DNA of 64,000 nt from Streptantibioticus ferralitis (GCF_029223525.1 NZ_JARHTQ010000012.1:124001-188000); one strand, 5' to 3'. Positions 11,386 to 21,091 are shown, counted from the stretch's first letter. Notes: generated by a model from the letters alone, not told the origin. Translations and numbers: made by a program.

Positions 11386-11424
11386 GGGGCGGCCGGAGCC
11401 GGACACGACGTCTCCGGCCGCCCC
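11386..11424 (-). terminator. Terminator hairpin after small secreted protein gene
   Basis: A perfect 13-bp stem (GGGGCGGCCGGAG at 11386-11398 with its complement at 11412-11424) lies 14 bases past the stop of the small secreted protein gene, as expected for a GC-rich actinobacterial terminator. Confidence 0.7.
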
Positions 11425-11438
11425 TCTGGGCGGGTGGC

Positions 11439-11738
11439 TCAGCGGTTGGTCCACAGGTTCCAGAAGACGGTTCCGTTGGCGCACTGGTACTGGTCCCAGG
11501 CGCCGCGCTGGACGCCCTGCTGCCCGTCGCTGTTGCAGCCGTCGAACGTCCAGTACTTGCCGCGGTCGATCCACCCCGCGGGCGCCTGGTCCGCGTGGTG
11601 CGTCGCCACGGCGTGGTGCGCGGCCACGGCGTGGTGCTGCGGTGCGGCCTGGGCGGCCGGTGCCATGAAGCCGATGCCCGCCGCGGCGGCCAGGGCCGCC
11701 GCCAGCACGGCGGCCTTCGTGATGAACGGAGATGTCAT
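11439..11738 (-). CDS. Small secreted protein, unknown function
   Basis: The 99-residue protein has a signal peptide (about residues 1-32, ending AQA), a short His/Ala-rich linker with repeated AxxHHA units, and a compact C-terminal part rich in Trp, Gly and Asn with two cysteines that may form a disulfide (GCNSDGQQG and YQCANGT). ATG 11738 is chosen over an ATG four codons upstream because GGGGAGAAAG lies directly before it. It stands alone between two terminators or divergent genes. The His-rich linker could bind metal; the function is not known. Confidence 0.65.
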   Translation of the reverse strand: MTSPFITKAAVLAAALAAAAGIGFMAPAAQAAPQHHAVAAHHAVATHHADQAPAGWIDRGKYWTFDGCNSDGQQGVQRGAWDQYQCANGTVFWNLWTNR

Positions 11739-11889
11739 CTTTCTCCCCATTTGTCGTGGGCTGGTTTGCCTCGGTCTTGTTTGTCGCGGTCTTGTTTGTC
11801 ATGGTCTGGGTGCTGCTGTGATGTTCACCAGGTACACGTCCGGGGGACCGCCGCCGTATGACACCGGCAACCATGATTTTTTTCGACCC

Positions 11890-12294
11890 TCAGGCCGTCA
11901 GCCGTTTGTGGTGCAGCAGCAACGCGCGGCAGGCGCACGCCAGTTGCTCCGCGTGTACGACGGCCGAGGCCAGCCCCGTACCCGCATCGCCGCGCAGTTT
12001 CCTGCGCGCCTCACCGATTCCGGCGAGCGCGAGGGCGCGTACGAGGTCGTCCTTCGGCTGGGCGCAGGCCAACGTCTCGACCTCCGGGATCAGCAGCATG
12101 ATGTGGCCGCGCAGGCAGAGGACCAGGTCCTCGATCTCCTCGTACCGGGGGTAGACGGCGCGTTCGCCGAGGACCGCATCGACGGTCTCGGCGATCGTCT
12201 GCACGTCCACGGGCGCCGCGTCTGTGAACGTCCGCTCTCCGCCAACTCGCCTTACGGGAACCGGCATTCGATCGGGTGGGCTTTCAGCGTTCAT
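11890..12294 (-). CDS. DUF6415 family protein
   Basis: This 134-residue, mostly helical protein resembles the small Streptomyces DUF6415 proteins often found beside XRE/DUF5753 regulators. It has no signal peptide or membrane segment. A central block, EIEDLVLCLRGHIMLLIPEV, and a C-terminal helix rich in Ala, Cys and Leu are typical. It is divergent from the XRE regulator that starts 148 bases away. A regulatory or accessory role with that regulator is a guess from position. Confidence 0.6.
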   Translation of the reverse strand: MNAESPPDRMPVPVRRVGGERTFTDAAPVDVQTIAETVDAVLGERAVYPRYEEIEDLVLCLRGHIMLLIPEVETLACAQPKDDLVRALALAGIGEARRKLRGDAGTGLASAVVHAEQLACACRALLLHHKRLTA

Positions 12295-12441
12295 GCCCCG
12301 ACAGTGCCCTGGTCAGGGCTAGCGTTTCGAGACTGACGCGGGGTACGGGTGCGCTGGCGCGGTGTGCGCTGGTTCTGTGCGGTGGTTGCGCTGTCGTTGC
12401 GCAGTGCGCGCTTCGTGCTCATCGGTGAGGGGAGAATCGAC

Positions 12442-13248
12442 GTGAGCGAAGCACCGGTCAGCCTGCGGCTCATTGGCGCGCAGGTCAAGGCCCTGAGGCA
12501 GCGGGCCGGACTGACGCAGGCAGAACTCGGCAAGAAAGTCGGGTACTCGGAGTCCCAGATCCGCAGCATCGAAGCGGGAAGAAGGACCCCTAAGCCCGAC
12601 CTTCTCGTTCGGTTCGAGGAGTTGTTCAAGGTGCCGGGGGTCTTCACGTCGGTAGCGGATGAGCTGCTGAAGGAACCGCACCCGTCGTGGTTCCAGCCGT
12701 TCGCGGTGTTGGAGGCGGAAGCGGTCGGGCTGTCCGCGTACGACAACCAACTCGTCAACGGCCTGCTGCAGACCGAGGCGTACGCACGCGCCGTACACAT
12801 CGAGCACCGCCCAGCCTTGGACGACCAGGAGATCGAACTCCGAGTCGACGCTCGACTAGCCCGACAGAAGCTGCTCACGCGCGTACCAGCCGCATCCCTG
12901 AGCTTCATTTTCGAAGAGGTCCTGCTACGCCGCTCCGTCGGTGGCCGGGAGGTCATGCGCGAGCAACTGGAGCGCCTGTTGGACGTAGCACAGATGCGGC
13001 ACGTCGAAATCCAAGTGATGCCGACCGAGCGCCCAGGCCACGCCGGGCTCGAAGGTCCACTGACCGTGGTCGAACCGCCTGAGAAAGAGTTGTGCGCGTA
13101 CCTAGAGGTCCAGAACATTGGCCGCCTGATCACGGACCGTCCAACCGTCAGCAAGATCGCCCAACGGTATGCGATCCTGCGGAGCCAGGCCCTTACACCC
13201 GATGAATCGGTCAGCTTCATCAAGCAGTTGGCAACGGGAGCGACATGA
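12442..13248 (+). CDS. XRE-family HTH regulator with DUF5753
   Basis: The 268-residue protein has an N-terminal Cro/C1-type HTH (about 10-65: LRQRAGLTQAELGKKVGYSE, then IRSIEAGRRTPKPDLL) and a DUF5753 domain (about 90-265) in which the EQLERLL...RHVEIQVMP pattern is clear. GTG 12442 is preceded by GGGGAGAA. The stop overlaps the DUF397 start as ATGA. Such pairs resemble the BldB/AbaA-type regulators of antibiotic production and sporulation, with DUF397 as the likely partner. A second such pair lies at 48876-49942. Confidence 0.9.
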   Translation: MSEAPVSLRLIGAQVKALRQRAGLTQAELGKKVGYSESQIRSIEAGRRTPKPDLLVRFEELFKVPGVFTSVADELLKEPHPSWFQPFAVLEAEAVGLSAYDNQLVNGLLQTEAYARAVHIEHRPALDDQEIELRVDARLARQKLLTRVPAASLSFIFEEVLLRRSVGGREVMREQLERLLDVAQMRHVEIQVMPTERPGHAGLEGPLTVVEPPEKELCAYLEVQNIGRLITDRPTVSKIAQRYAILRSQALTPDESVSFIKQLATGAT

Positions 13249-13499
13249 ACGAGCTCGTTTGGTTCAAGTCCAGTTACAGCGGCGGCGGAGGCGGCCAATG
13301 CGTCGAAGTCGCCTACAACTGGCGGAAGTCCACCCACAGCGGCGGAGGCGGCCAGGACTGCGTAGAGGTCGCCGCCCACCCCACCGCCGTCCACGTCCGG
13401 GACTCCAAGGACAAGACCGGTCCCGTCCTGGACTTCACCCCCGAACAGTGGTCGGCGTTCGTGGAGTTCGCCGCCGCGCAAGGCACCGGCACCCTCTGA
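13245..13499 (+). CDS. DUF397 protein with duplicated N-terminal half
   Basis: The 84-residue acidic protein carries the DUF397 pattern W(F/R)KS..S...G..CVEVA followed by VHVRDSKDKTGPVLDFTPEQW. The first half is doubled: WFKSSYSGGGGGQCVEVA is followed by WRKSTHSGGGGQDCVEVA. A single-copy DUF397 protein is usually about 60-65 residues, and the extra unit explains the length. It is translationally coupled to the XRE regulator and likely binds or restrains it. Confidence 0.88.
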   Translation: MNELVWFKSSYSGGGGGQCVEVAYNWRKSTHSGGGGQDCVEVAAHPTAVHVRDSKDKTGPVLDFTPEQWSAFVEFAAAQGTGTL

Positions 13500-13505
13500 C
13501 GCGGT

Positions 13506-13542
13506 GAAGTGGCCGCCAGCACCGCAAGGGGGCGGCCACTTC
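13506..13542. terminator. Bidirectional terminator hairpin
   Basis: A perfect 12-bp stem GAAGTGGCCGCC/GGCGGCCACTTC with a 13-base loop lies between the convergent DUF397 and monooxygenase genes and can serve both. Confidence 0.8.
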
Positions 13543-13545
13543 CCG

Positions 13546-14724
13546 TCAGTACGACTTCAGGGAGTACGACGTCACCACGTCGCGGAACTCCTCGTGGTCC
13601 GCGTTCTGGCCAATCGCTTGGGCTATCTCCTCCTCGGACATACCGGCGAAGGCCTCCTCCGCCGCGCCCCGCTGTTCGGCGTTGGCCAGGGCGATGCTCT
13701 GGTTCCGCTCCACGAAGCCCCGTAGCTCGTCCTCGTACGCGCCGAACGCCGCGACGTGGTCGCCGCCCGCCGCCTTGAGTTCGCCCGCGAGGACGTACGC
13801 GCCGATCAGCGCCATGCTCGTGCCCTGACCCGACATGGGCGAGCCGCAGTACCCGGCGTCGCCGAGCAGTACGACCCGGCCGTGCGACCAACTGTCCATG
13901 CGGATCTGGCTCATGGAGTCGAAGTGGAAGTCGGGGGCGTCCCACATGTACTTGAGCGCGTTGGGGAACTCCCAGCCGACGTTGGCCATCTTCTCGGCGA
14001 CCAGCCGCTTCTGCGCGGTGAGGTCGCGGAAGTCGTAGTCGATGGGTTCCTTGGCCTCGAAGCCCGTGTAGACGCGGAGTTCGCTGTTGTCGCGGAGGCT
14101 CATCATGATGCCGCCGGGTCGGTAGTAGACCTGCCAGTGGTCCAGGTCAGGGAAGTTGGGGGCGGTGAACACTGCCAGGTAGGAGCCGAGGTGGCGGATG
14201 AACTGGGACTCGGGGCCGAAGACCAGCTTGCGGACGTTGGAGTGCAGTCCGTCCGCGCCGACGACGATGTCGAAGTCGCGCGGGGCGCTGTTCTCGAAGG
14301 TGACGTGGGCGGTGTGCGCGTCCTGGGTGATGCTGGTGATCGAGTCGTCGAAGAGGTACTCGACGCCGTCGCCGGTCGCCTCGTAGATCAGACGGCACAG
14401 GTCGTCGCGGAGGATCTCGACGTCGGAGTTGGCGATCGGACCGCCGGTGAAGGTGTGTTCGGTGGTGCGGAACAGCTCCTTGCCGGTGCTGTCCACGATG
14501 GACATGCCGCGCAGGTCGGTCTTGAGACGGCGCACCTCGTCCAGGATGCCTGTCTGCTCGACCACGTCGAGCGCCGCGGCGCGCACGTCGATCGCCTGGC
14601 CGCCGGGACGTAGGTGGGGCGCGCGCTCGACGACGGTGACGTTGAAGCCGTGGCGGTTCAGGAAGTACGCCAGGGCGGGGCCGCCGATGCTGGCTCCGGA
14701 GATAAGGACATTGACGTTCTCCAT
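13546..14724 (-). CDS. FAD-dependent monooxygenase
   Basis: The 392-residue flavoprotein has the three class A hydroxylase motifs: GxGxxG-like LISGASIGGPALAYFL at the N-terminus, the DG motif VVGADGLHSNVRK, and the GD motif VVLLGDAGYCGSPMSGQGTS. It should use NAD(P)H and oxygen to hydroxylate an organic substrate; related proteins include Tet(X)-like and polyketide hydroxylases, so detoxification is possible. ATG 14724 has GAGGAG at a normal distance. No regulator gene is adjacent, but the upstream DNA has repeated TGTCAGC elements. Confidence 0.85.
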   Translation of the reverse strand: MENVNVLISGASIGGPALAYFLNRHGFNVTVVERAPHLRPGGQAIDVRAAALDVVEQTGILDEVRRLKTDLRGMSIVDSTGKELFRTTEHTFTGGPIANSDVEILRDDLCRLIYEATGDGVEYLFDDSITSITQDAHTAHVTFENSAPRDFDIVVGADGLHSNVRKLVFGPESQFIRHLGSYLAVFTAPNFPDLDHWQVYYRPGGIMMSLRDNSELRVYTGFEAKEPIDYDFRDLTAQKRLVAEKMANVGWEFPNALKYMWDAPDFHFDSMSQIRMDSWSHGRVVLLGDAGYCGSPMSGQGTSMALIGAYVLAGELKAAGGDHVAAFGAYEDELRGFVERNQSIALANAEQRGAAEEAFAGMSEEEIAQAIGQNADHEEFRDVVTSYSLKSY

Positions 14725-14810
14725 CTGTGGCTCCTCGACATCAGGTGGGATCTGTCCTGTTCGACGCGAGGCGTACCGCCTGGCGTTGCCATCGATCCTG
14801 GGCGTCCCAC

Positions 14811-14859
14811 CTGACAAGCCGCTGACAAGCCACCACCCCGGCTGTCAGCCCGCTGACAA
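14811..14859. promoter_or_regulatory. Cluster of CTGACA repeats with a 16-base palindrome
   Basis: Three copies of CTGACAA occur at 14811, 14822 and 14853. The last forms a perfect palindrome, TGTCAGC-CC-GCTGACA (14843-14858), with a fourth inverted half. It lies between the divergent monooxygenase and Uma2 genes, so it could be an operator for either or both. Confidence 0.5.
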
Positions 14860-14940
14860 AGGGCCTCGTGTCCTGGCCGCCGTGCGTATCGTTGAAGTGT
14901 GCGGCTGCATGCGATAAGCGGCAGCGGGGAGGAGCTCAAC

Positions 14941-15525
14941 GTGACCGCCGACCTGATGGACAGGACCGAGATGGCCGACAGCGACGGGCCGAGCTTGGAC
15001 GAACTGTTCGAGCGGCTGGAACACATGCCAGTCCCCGAGGGCTACAAGGTCGAGATCGTCGAGGGGGCCGTTCACATGTCGCCGCAGCGGGACGCGCACT
15101 GGGAGATCATCCGCAGGATCGTGCGGGCGGTGGAGGACCGGTTCGGCATGGAAACCCTGGTGAAGTCGGACGTGCGCATCGACTTCGGGTACAGGAACGG
15201 CTTCGCACCCGACGTGGCCAAGCTCGCGGATGATGCCAAGAAGGAGCAGGGCCGCTGGCGGTACCAGGACGTCGAGTTCGTCGCCGAGGTGATCTCCAAG
15301 GACACCGCCAGCAACGACTACGGGCCGAAGAAGGCCGCCTATGCGACGGCTGGCGTCCCTGTCTGCCTCATCGTCGACCCGTACACGGGCGAGTGCCACC
15401 TGTTCACCAACCCCAAGGACGGCACTTACCGAACGGAGACCACCACACCCTTCGGTGAACCCATCGACCTCACCGACACCGTCGTCGGACTGACCCTCGC
15501 CACCGACAAGTTCCCCCGCGACTGA
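14941..15525 (+). CDS. Uma2 (DUF820) family protein, restriction-endonuclease fold
   Basis: The 194-residue protein matches the Uma2 family: YKVEIVEGAVHMSPQRDAHW near the N-terminus, and the putative nuclease core with the PDVA acidic residue and a later E..S pair (VEFVAEVISKD) followed by KKAAYATAGVPVCLIVD. GTG 14941 is preceded by GGGGAGGAG. Uma2 proteins are abundant in Streptomyces, and their cellular role is not established. A second family member is at 57164-57760. The convergent mdh gene follows a terminator. Confidence 0.85.
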   Translation: MTADLMDRTEMADSDGPSLDELFERLEHMPVPEGYKVEIVEGAVHMSPQRDAHWEIIRRIVRAVEDRFGMETLVKSDVRIDFGYRNGFAPDVAKLADDAKKEQGRWRYQDVEFVAEVISKDTASNDYGPKKAAYATAGVPVCLIVDPYTGECHLFTNPKDGTYRTETTTPFGEPIDLTDTVVGLTLATDKFPRD

Positions 15526-15529
15526 AAAG

Positions 15530-15566
15530 GAGCCCCGCCACCGGCAACGTGCCAGCGGCGGGGCTC
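15530..15566. terminator. Bidirectional terminator hairpin
   Basis: A perfect 10-bp stem GAGCCCCGCC/GGCGGGGCTC separates the convergent Uma2 and mdh genes. An AAAAGG tract on the mdh-distal side gives a T-run for transcripts coming from mdh. Confidence 0.8.
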
Positions 15567-15582
15567 AGTTGGTGGCTGCGGC

Positions 15583-16680
<1,098 letters not shown>

Positions 16681-16727
16681 CTATCGGACCCCGGGCACAT
16701 CGATCCGTCGGGATGGTGTGGCTCGGG

Positions 16728-17324
16728 TCACCGCCTGCCCTTCGGCGTGGCGGGCCTGGCGCAGACCCGGCCTTCCCGCGCGGTGAGGCAGGCCTCGACC
16801 GCTTCGCCGCGGGCGGCCGGGATCATCGGGGTGAACACCCGGACCCCGTTGTACGGGGCGCTCTGCGGTTGTACGCGGTCGTGCGGGCCGCGCACTTCGA
16901 TGGTGTCACCCGCACGGGGTGCGGGGAGCAGTGCCCAGGCCGCCCGGCAGCGGGCGCTGATCCGCAACTCGACCTCGCGTCCGGCGAGCTGGGCGGAGGC
17001 CGTGGTCACGGCGTCGTCGGCGCACAGCGTCACATCGGGGGCGAAGCCATCGCAGGTCCGCCCCTGGCAGAACGGCGGTGCGACCTCGGTGGCGCTGGAT
17101 CCCGGCACCGCGCCGATCAGCAGCAGCACCGCCCCGACGGCCAGCGCCAGCACGCCCGCGCCCACGGCCGACCACAGCGCCACCTCGACCCCGGTACGGA
17201 CGGGCAGCGGCCAGGGCGCCTCGGAGAGCGGCTCCGGGGCGGGCTGACCGGATCCATGTCGCCCACACGGGTGATATCCCGTATGGGCGCCCGAATCGGC
17301 GGGGTTGTTGGCCAGGCGGCTCAT
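16728..17324 (-). CDS. DUF2690 membrane protein
   Basis: The 198-residue protein has one hydrophobic helix (about residues 45-70, SAVGAGVLALAVGAVLLLIG) followed by an extracellular DUF2690-like domain with paired cysteines (PPFCQGRTCDG, TLCADDA, SARCRAAWALL). ATG 17324 overlaps the stop of the upstream peptidoglycan-binding gene as ATGA, so the two form an operon. DUF2690 domains are common next to peptidoglycan-binding or HTH domains in Streptomyces; the function is not known. Confidence 0.75.
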   Translation of the reverse strand: MSRLANNPADSGAHTGYHPCGRHGSGQPAPEPLSEAPWPLPVRTGVEVALWSAVGAGVLALAVGAVLLLIGAVPGSSATEVAPPFCQGRTCDGFAPDVTLCADDAVTTASAQLAGREVELRISARCRAAWALLPAPRAGDTIEVRGPHDRVQPQSAPYNGVRVFTPMIPAARGEAVEACLTAREGRVCARPATPKGRR

Positions 17325-18037
17325 GTGCGCAACCACTGCCAGGTGTCCCTGCCCACCACACCGTCCGCCGGAAGGCGGTGGGCACGCTGGTAGGCCCTGA
17401 CGGCCGCCGCGGTGCGCCGCCCGAAGTGGCCGTCGACCGTACCGGCGTCAACCCGCTGCCGCTCCAACAGGCACTGTATTTCGGTGACTTGGGGGCCGTT
17501 GGCGCCCTCGCCGACGACATCGGTACTGGTCTGGACGTATCCGGCGTAGTGGCGGCCGTCCTGGACCTTGTCGTGGCACGGGAAGCCGGGCAGGGCGCCC
17601 GCCGCTCCCGGTCCGGTGTCGCGATGGGCGACCGGCAGCAGTTCGTAACCGCTCGCCAGGCCGCCGCCGAGCACCACGATCGCCACCGCCCCGGCGAGCA
17701 CCGCGCGCCGCTGGCGCGACCGGCGCTCCGAGATCAGCGGTGCGGTGAAGTCCTCGAAACCGACGAGGTGCTCGCCTCCGGCCCGCACCCGATTCGTCGG
17801 CGGCCCGGCGTCCCCGCTCACGACGTCCGGCGGGGTGTCCCGTGCCGGGTGCCGTCCGTGCGCCGCGGTCTCCCACAGCTCGACCAGTCGCAGCGCGTCG
17901 CCGCCGGCCAACGCGCCCTGCCGCGCGGCCACTTGGCGCGGCGGCCGGTCAGCACGCTCCTTGCTGCGGCGGGTGTGCAGTACCAGTTCGCGTAACTGGG
18001 CCTCCAGCCCGTCCGGCAACGGCTGCCAACGTGCCAT
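17321..18037 (-). CDS. Membrane protein with peptidoglycan-binding domain
   Basis: The 238-residue protein has a basic cytoplasmic N-terminus, one membrane helix (about 112-132, AVLAGAVAIVVLGGGLASGY) and a C-terminal PG_binding_1 repeat (about 183-236: ECLL, VDGHFGRRTAAAVRAYQ, DGVVGRDTWQWL). It should place its C-terminus at the cell wall. GGGGGAGAG precedes the ATG. The first part resembles DNA-binding-like N-termini seen in related Streptomyces proteins, but I cannot identify it as such. Confidence 0.78.
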   Translation of the reverse strand: MARWQPLPDGLEAQLRELVLHTRRSKERADRPPRQVAARQGALAGGDALRLVELWETAAHGRHPARDTPPDVVSGDAGPPTNRVRAGGEHLVGFEDFTAPLISERRSRQRRAVLAGAVAIVVLGGGLASGYELLPVAHRDTGPGAAGALPGFPCHDKVQDGRHYAGYVQTSTDVVGEGANGPQVTEIQCLLERQRVDAGTVDGHFGRRTAAAVRAYQRAHRLPADGVVGRDTWQWLRT

Positions 18038-18078
18038 GTCTCTCCCCCGCCCATCTATGCAACGCGTCCCCCGGTGGG

Positions 18079-18098
18079 AATCACCCCACACGGTGATT
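18079..18098. promoter_or_regulatory. Palindrome upstream of the peptidoglycan-binding gene
   Basis: A perfect AATCACC-CCACAC-GGTGATT inverted repeat lies 42 bases before the start of the minus-strand gene. It is a good candidate operator; the protein that binds it cannot be named. Confidence 0.45.
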
Positions 18099-18167
18099 AC
18101 CCCAAGCCATGCCTCTCAGGCAGCAGTCCGTTGCGTCGCGTTCCGTCAGCCGCAGCATTCCGGCCAA

Positions 18168-19388
18168 TCAGGCGGCGTCGAGCTTCCTCTTCAGGTTCTC
18201 GTCGACCGCGGTGAGGAACTCCTCGGTGGTCAGCCACGGCTGGTCCTTGGAGATCAGCAGCGCCAGGTCCTTGGTCATCTGGCCGCCCTCGACGGTCTCG
18301 ACGCAGACCCGCTCCAGGGTGTGGGCGAAGTCGCTGACCTCGGGGGTGTCGTCCAGATGGCCGCGATGGGCGAGGCCTCGGGTCCACGCGAAGACCGAGG
18401 CGATCGGGTTGGTGGAGGTCGGCTTGCCCCGCTGGTGCTGGCGGTAGTGCCGGGTGACGGTGCCGTGTGCGGCCTCGGCCTCGACGGTCCTGCCGTCCGG
18501 GGTCATCAGCACGGAGGTCATCAGACCGAGCGAGCCGAAGCCCTGCGCGACGATGTCGGACTGCACGTCGCCGTCGTAGTTCTTGCAGGCCCAGACGTAG
18601 CCGCCCGGCCACTTCAGGGCCGCCGCGACCATGTCGTCGATCAGGCGGTGCTCGTAGGTGAGCCCGGCCTTCTCGAAGTCCGCCCGGAACTCGGTGTCGA
18701 AGACCTGCTGGAAGATGTCCTTGAACCGCCCGTCGTACTTCTTCAGGATCGTGTTCTTCGTGGACATGTAGACCGGGTAGCCGCGGTCCAGGCCGTACCG
18801 GAACGACGCGCGGGCGAAGTCGCGGATCGAGGAGTCCAGGTTGTACATGGACAGCGCGACACCGGGGCCCGGGAAGTCGTAGACCTCCACCTCGATCGGC
18901 TCGGAGCCGTCCTTCGGGGTGAAGGTCATGGTGAGGGTGCCCTCGCCCGGGATCTTGAGGTCGGTGGCACGGTACTGGTCGCCGAAGGCGTGACGGCCGA
19001 CGACGATCGGCTTGGTCCAGCCGGGGACCAGCCGGGGCACGTTCGTGATGATGATCGGCTCGCGGAAGATCACCCCGCCGATGATGTTGCGGATGGTGCC
19101 GTTGGGAGACCGGTACATCTCCTTCAGGCCGAACTCCTCGACGCGGGCCTCGTCCGGGGTGATCGTGGCGCACTTGACGCCGACGCCGTACTTCTTGATG
19201 GCGTTGGCGGCGTCGATGGTGACCTGGTCGCTGGTGGCGTCGCGGTTCTCGATGCCCAGGTCGAAGTACTTCAGCTCGATGTCGAGATACGGCAGGATCA
19301 ACCTGTCCTTGATGAACCGCCAGATGATGCGGGTCATCTCGTCGCCGTCGAGCTCGACGACCGGGTTGGCTACCTTGATCTTGGCCAT
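18168..19388 (-). CDS. icd: NADP-dependent isocitrate dehydrogenase (dimeric type)
   Basis: The 406-residue enzyme converts isocitrate to 2-oxoglutarate. It has [19 protein letters not shown] at the N-terminus, the substrate Ser/Arg region [11 protein letters not shown] and the NADP site [18 protein letters not shown]. Length and motifs fit the homodimeric, eukaryote-like subgroup, unlike the roughly 740-residue monomeric enzyme also known in actinobacteria. Its place between mdh and folD groups citric acid cycle genes here; sucCD lie 8 kb further on. Confidence 0.95.
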   Translation of the reverse strand: MAKIKVANPVVELDGDEMTRIIWRFIKDRLILPYLDIELKYFDLGIENRDATSDQVTIDAANAIKKYGVGVKCATITPDEARVEEFGLKEMYRSPNGTIRNIIGGVIFREPIIITNVPRLVPGWTKPIVVGRHAFGDQYRATDLKIPGEGTLTMTFTPKDGSEPIEVEVYDFPGPGVALSMYNLDSSIRDFARASFRYGLDRGYPVYMSTKNTILKKYDGRFKDIFQQVFDTEFRADFEKAGLTYEHRLIDDMVAAALKWPGGYVWACKNYDGDVQSDIVAQGFGSLGLMTSVLMTPDGRTVEAEAAHGTVTRHYRQHQRGKPTSTNPIASVFAWTRGLAHRGHLDDTPEVSDFAHTLERVCVETVEGGQMTKDLALLISKDQPWLTTEEFLTAVDENLKRKLDAA

Positions 19389-19438
19389 GGACGGTTCGAC
19401 CCTTCACACGGACCGACTGCTTCACCGTCCATGGAACG

Positions 19439-20209
19439 TCAGCGCACCGCGAAGTGCACGATGTCGTCCAGGAACGGCAGGTGCAGGATCGGTTTCGGCT
19501 GGATCATCAACGCCAGCAGCACGATGGCCGTGCCCAGTGCGCCGTAGGTGATCAGGTCGGTGAAGCGGCTGCGGACGGCGAGCATGCCCACCGAGGGCAG
19601 CAGCCAGCGCAGCACCGCGCCCAGCAGCAGGCAGCCGCCCACCACGATCAGCCCGGCCCGGAAGCCGCCCCCCGCCGTGATGGCGAGGCCAAGGGCGACC
19701 CCGGCCAGCACGGTCAGCAGCGGCCACTGCCGGGCGGGCGCCGGAGCCGCCCCACCGGCGGCCCGGCCACCGCCTTCCGGCCGCGCGGTGTCCTGGGTGA
19801 CCTCGGGGAACCTACGGCTGCGCGGGGCGACGGGAGCCGTCCCGTTCGCCCCGGGCGCGGCGCCGTTCGCCTTCGCGGCGGTGGCGCCGTTGGGCTGGGC
19901 TGCGCTGCCCTTCGCCTTCGCGGCGGTGGCGCCGTTGGGCTCGGCGACCGAGCCGTTCGCCTTCGCGGCGGCGCTGCCGTTCGCCTTCGCGGCGGCGGTG
20001 CCGTGGGGCTGGGCTGCGCTGCCGTTCGCCTTCGCGGTGGTGGTGCTCGGCTTGGCGGTGGGGGCGGCCCCGCCCGGCTTCCCGGGCGCGGCGCCGTTCG
20101 CCTTGGCCTGTGCGGCGCCGTTCGCGGCCGGGGCCGCGCCGTTGGTTCGGGCGCTCGGCCCGCCGTCCGCGGCCGGGCCCCGGCGGTCTCCTGTGGTGTC
20201 AGCGGCCAT
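19439..20209 (-). CDS. DUF3017 membrane protein with long Ala/Asn/Gly-rich repeat
   Basis: The 256-residue protein has a C-terminal membrane part (about 165-250, three hydrophobic helices, with FTDLITYGALGTAIVLLALM) of the DUF3017 family that often follows folD. The N-terminal 150 residues are a low-complexity array of units like AKANGSAA, EPNGATAA and QPNGATAAKANG, which is far longer than the short disordered tail I would expect. It starts 15 bases after the folD stop, so it is in the folD operon. The repeats could vary in number between strains. Confidence 0.8.
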   Translation of the reverse strand: MAADTTGDRRGPAADGGPSARTNGAAPAANGAAQAKANGAAPGKPGGAAPTAKPSTTTAKANGSAAQPHGTAAAKANGSAAAKANGSVAEPNGATAAKAKGSAAQPNGATAAKANGAAPGANGTAPVAPRSRRFPEVTQDTARPEGGGRAAGGAAPAPARQWPLLTVLAGVALGLAITAGGGFRAGLIVVGGCLLLGAVLRWLLPSVGMLAVRSRFTDLITYGALGTAIVLLALMIQPKPILHLPFLDDIVHFAVR

Positions 20210-20224
20210 GAGGCGCCCTCTCCG

Positions 20225-21091
20225 TCAGCCGGTGGCGGCAGCCGCCGCGCGCTCGGCGGCCTCTACGACGTTCTGTACCAGCAGGGCGCGGGTCATCGGG
20301 CCCACGCCGCCCGGGTTCGGCGACAGCCAGGCCGCCACCTCCCGTACGCCCGGGTGCACATCGCCGACGATCTTGCCGTTCTCGTCCCGGCTGACGCCGA
20401 CGTCCAGAACGGCGGCGCCCGGCTTGACGTCCTCCGGCTTGACCAGGTGCGGCACGCCCGCCGCCGCCACGATGATGTCCGCCTGGCGCAGCAGGCCCGG
20501 CAGATCCCGGGTGCCGGTGTGGCACTGGGTGACGGTGGCGTTCTCCGAGCGACGGGTCAGCAGCAGGCCGATGGAACGGCCGACGGTGATGCCACGGCCG
20601 ACCACGACCACATGTGCCCCGTTGATCTCCACGCCGTGGCGGCGCAGCAGCTCGACGATGCCGTTGGGGGTGCACGGCAGCGGCGCCGTCTGGTTGAGCA
20701 CCAGGCGGCCGAGGTTCGTCGGGTGCAGGCCGTCCGCGTCCTTGGCCGGGTCCATCAGCTCCAGGACTCGGTTGGTGTCGATGCCCTTGGGGAGCGGGAG
20801 TTGGACGATGTAGCCGGTGCAGGCGGGGTCCTCGTTGAGCTCCCGTACGACCGCCTCGATCTCCTCCTGGGTGGCGCTCGCGGGCAGCTCGCGCTGGATG
20901 GAGGCGATGCCGACCTCCGCGCAGTCGCGGTGCTTGCCCGCGACGTAGATGTGGCTGCCCGGGTCGTCACCGACCAGCAGGGTGCCGAGGCCGGGCGTGA
21001 CGCCCTTGGCCTTGAGCGCCTTGACGCGCTCGGCGAGCTCGGACTTGATCTCGGCCGCAGTGGCCTTGCCATCGAGAATCTGGGCGGTCAT
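20225..21091 (-). CDS. folD: Bifunctional methylenetetrahydrofolate dehydrogenase/cyclohydrolase
   Basis: The 288-residue enzyme links 5,10-methylene- and 10-formyl-tetrahydrofolate, supplying formyl groups to PurN and PurH encoded nearby. The catalytic lysine lies in [15 protein letters not shown]. The motifs [24 protein letters not shown] and [17 protein letters not shown] (NADP site) are all present. The length is normal. The downstream DUF3017 gene is closely spaced. Confidence 0.96.
   Translation of the reverse strand: MTAQILDGKATAAEIKSELAERVKALKAKGVTPGLGTLLVGDDPGSHIYVAGKHRDCAEVGIASIQRELPASATQEEIEAVVRELNEDPACTGYIVQLPLPKGIDTNRVLELMDPAKDADGLHPTNLGRLVLNQTAPLPCTPNGIVELLRRHGVEINGAHVVVVGRGITVGRSIGLLLTRRSENATVTQCHTGTRDLPGLLRQADIIVAAAGVPHLVKPEDVKPGAAVLDVGVSRDENGKIVGDVHPGVREVAAWLSPNPGGVGPMTRALLVQNVVEAAERAAAAATG

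Noticed and set aside
14811-14859. TTGTCAG copies as a certain DNA-damage promoter
   Set aside because: The best fit has mismatches in both boxes and would leave a leader of about 80 bases, so I treat it only as an operator candidate.
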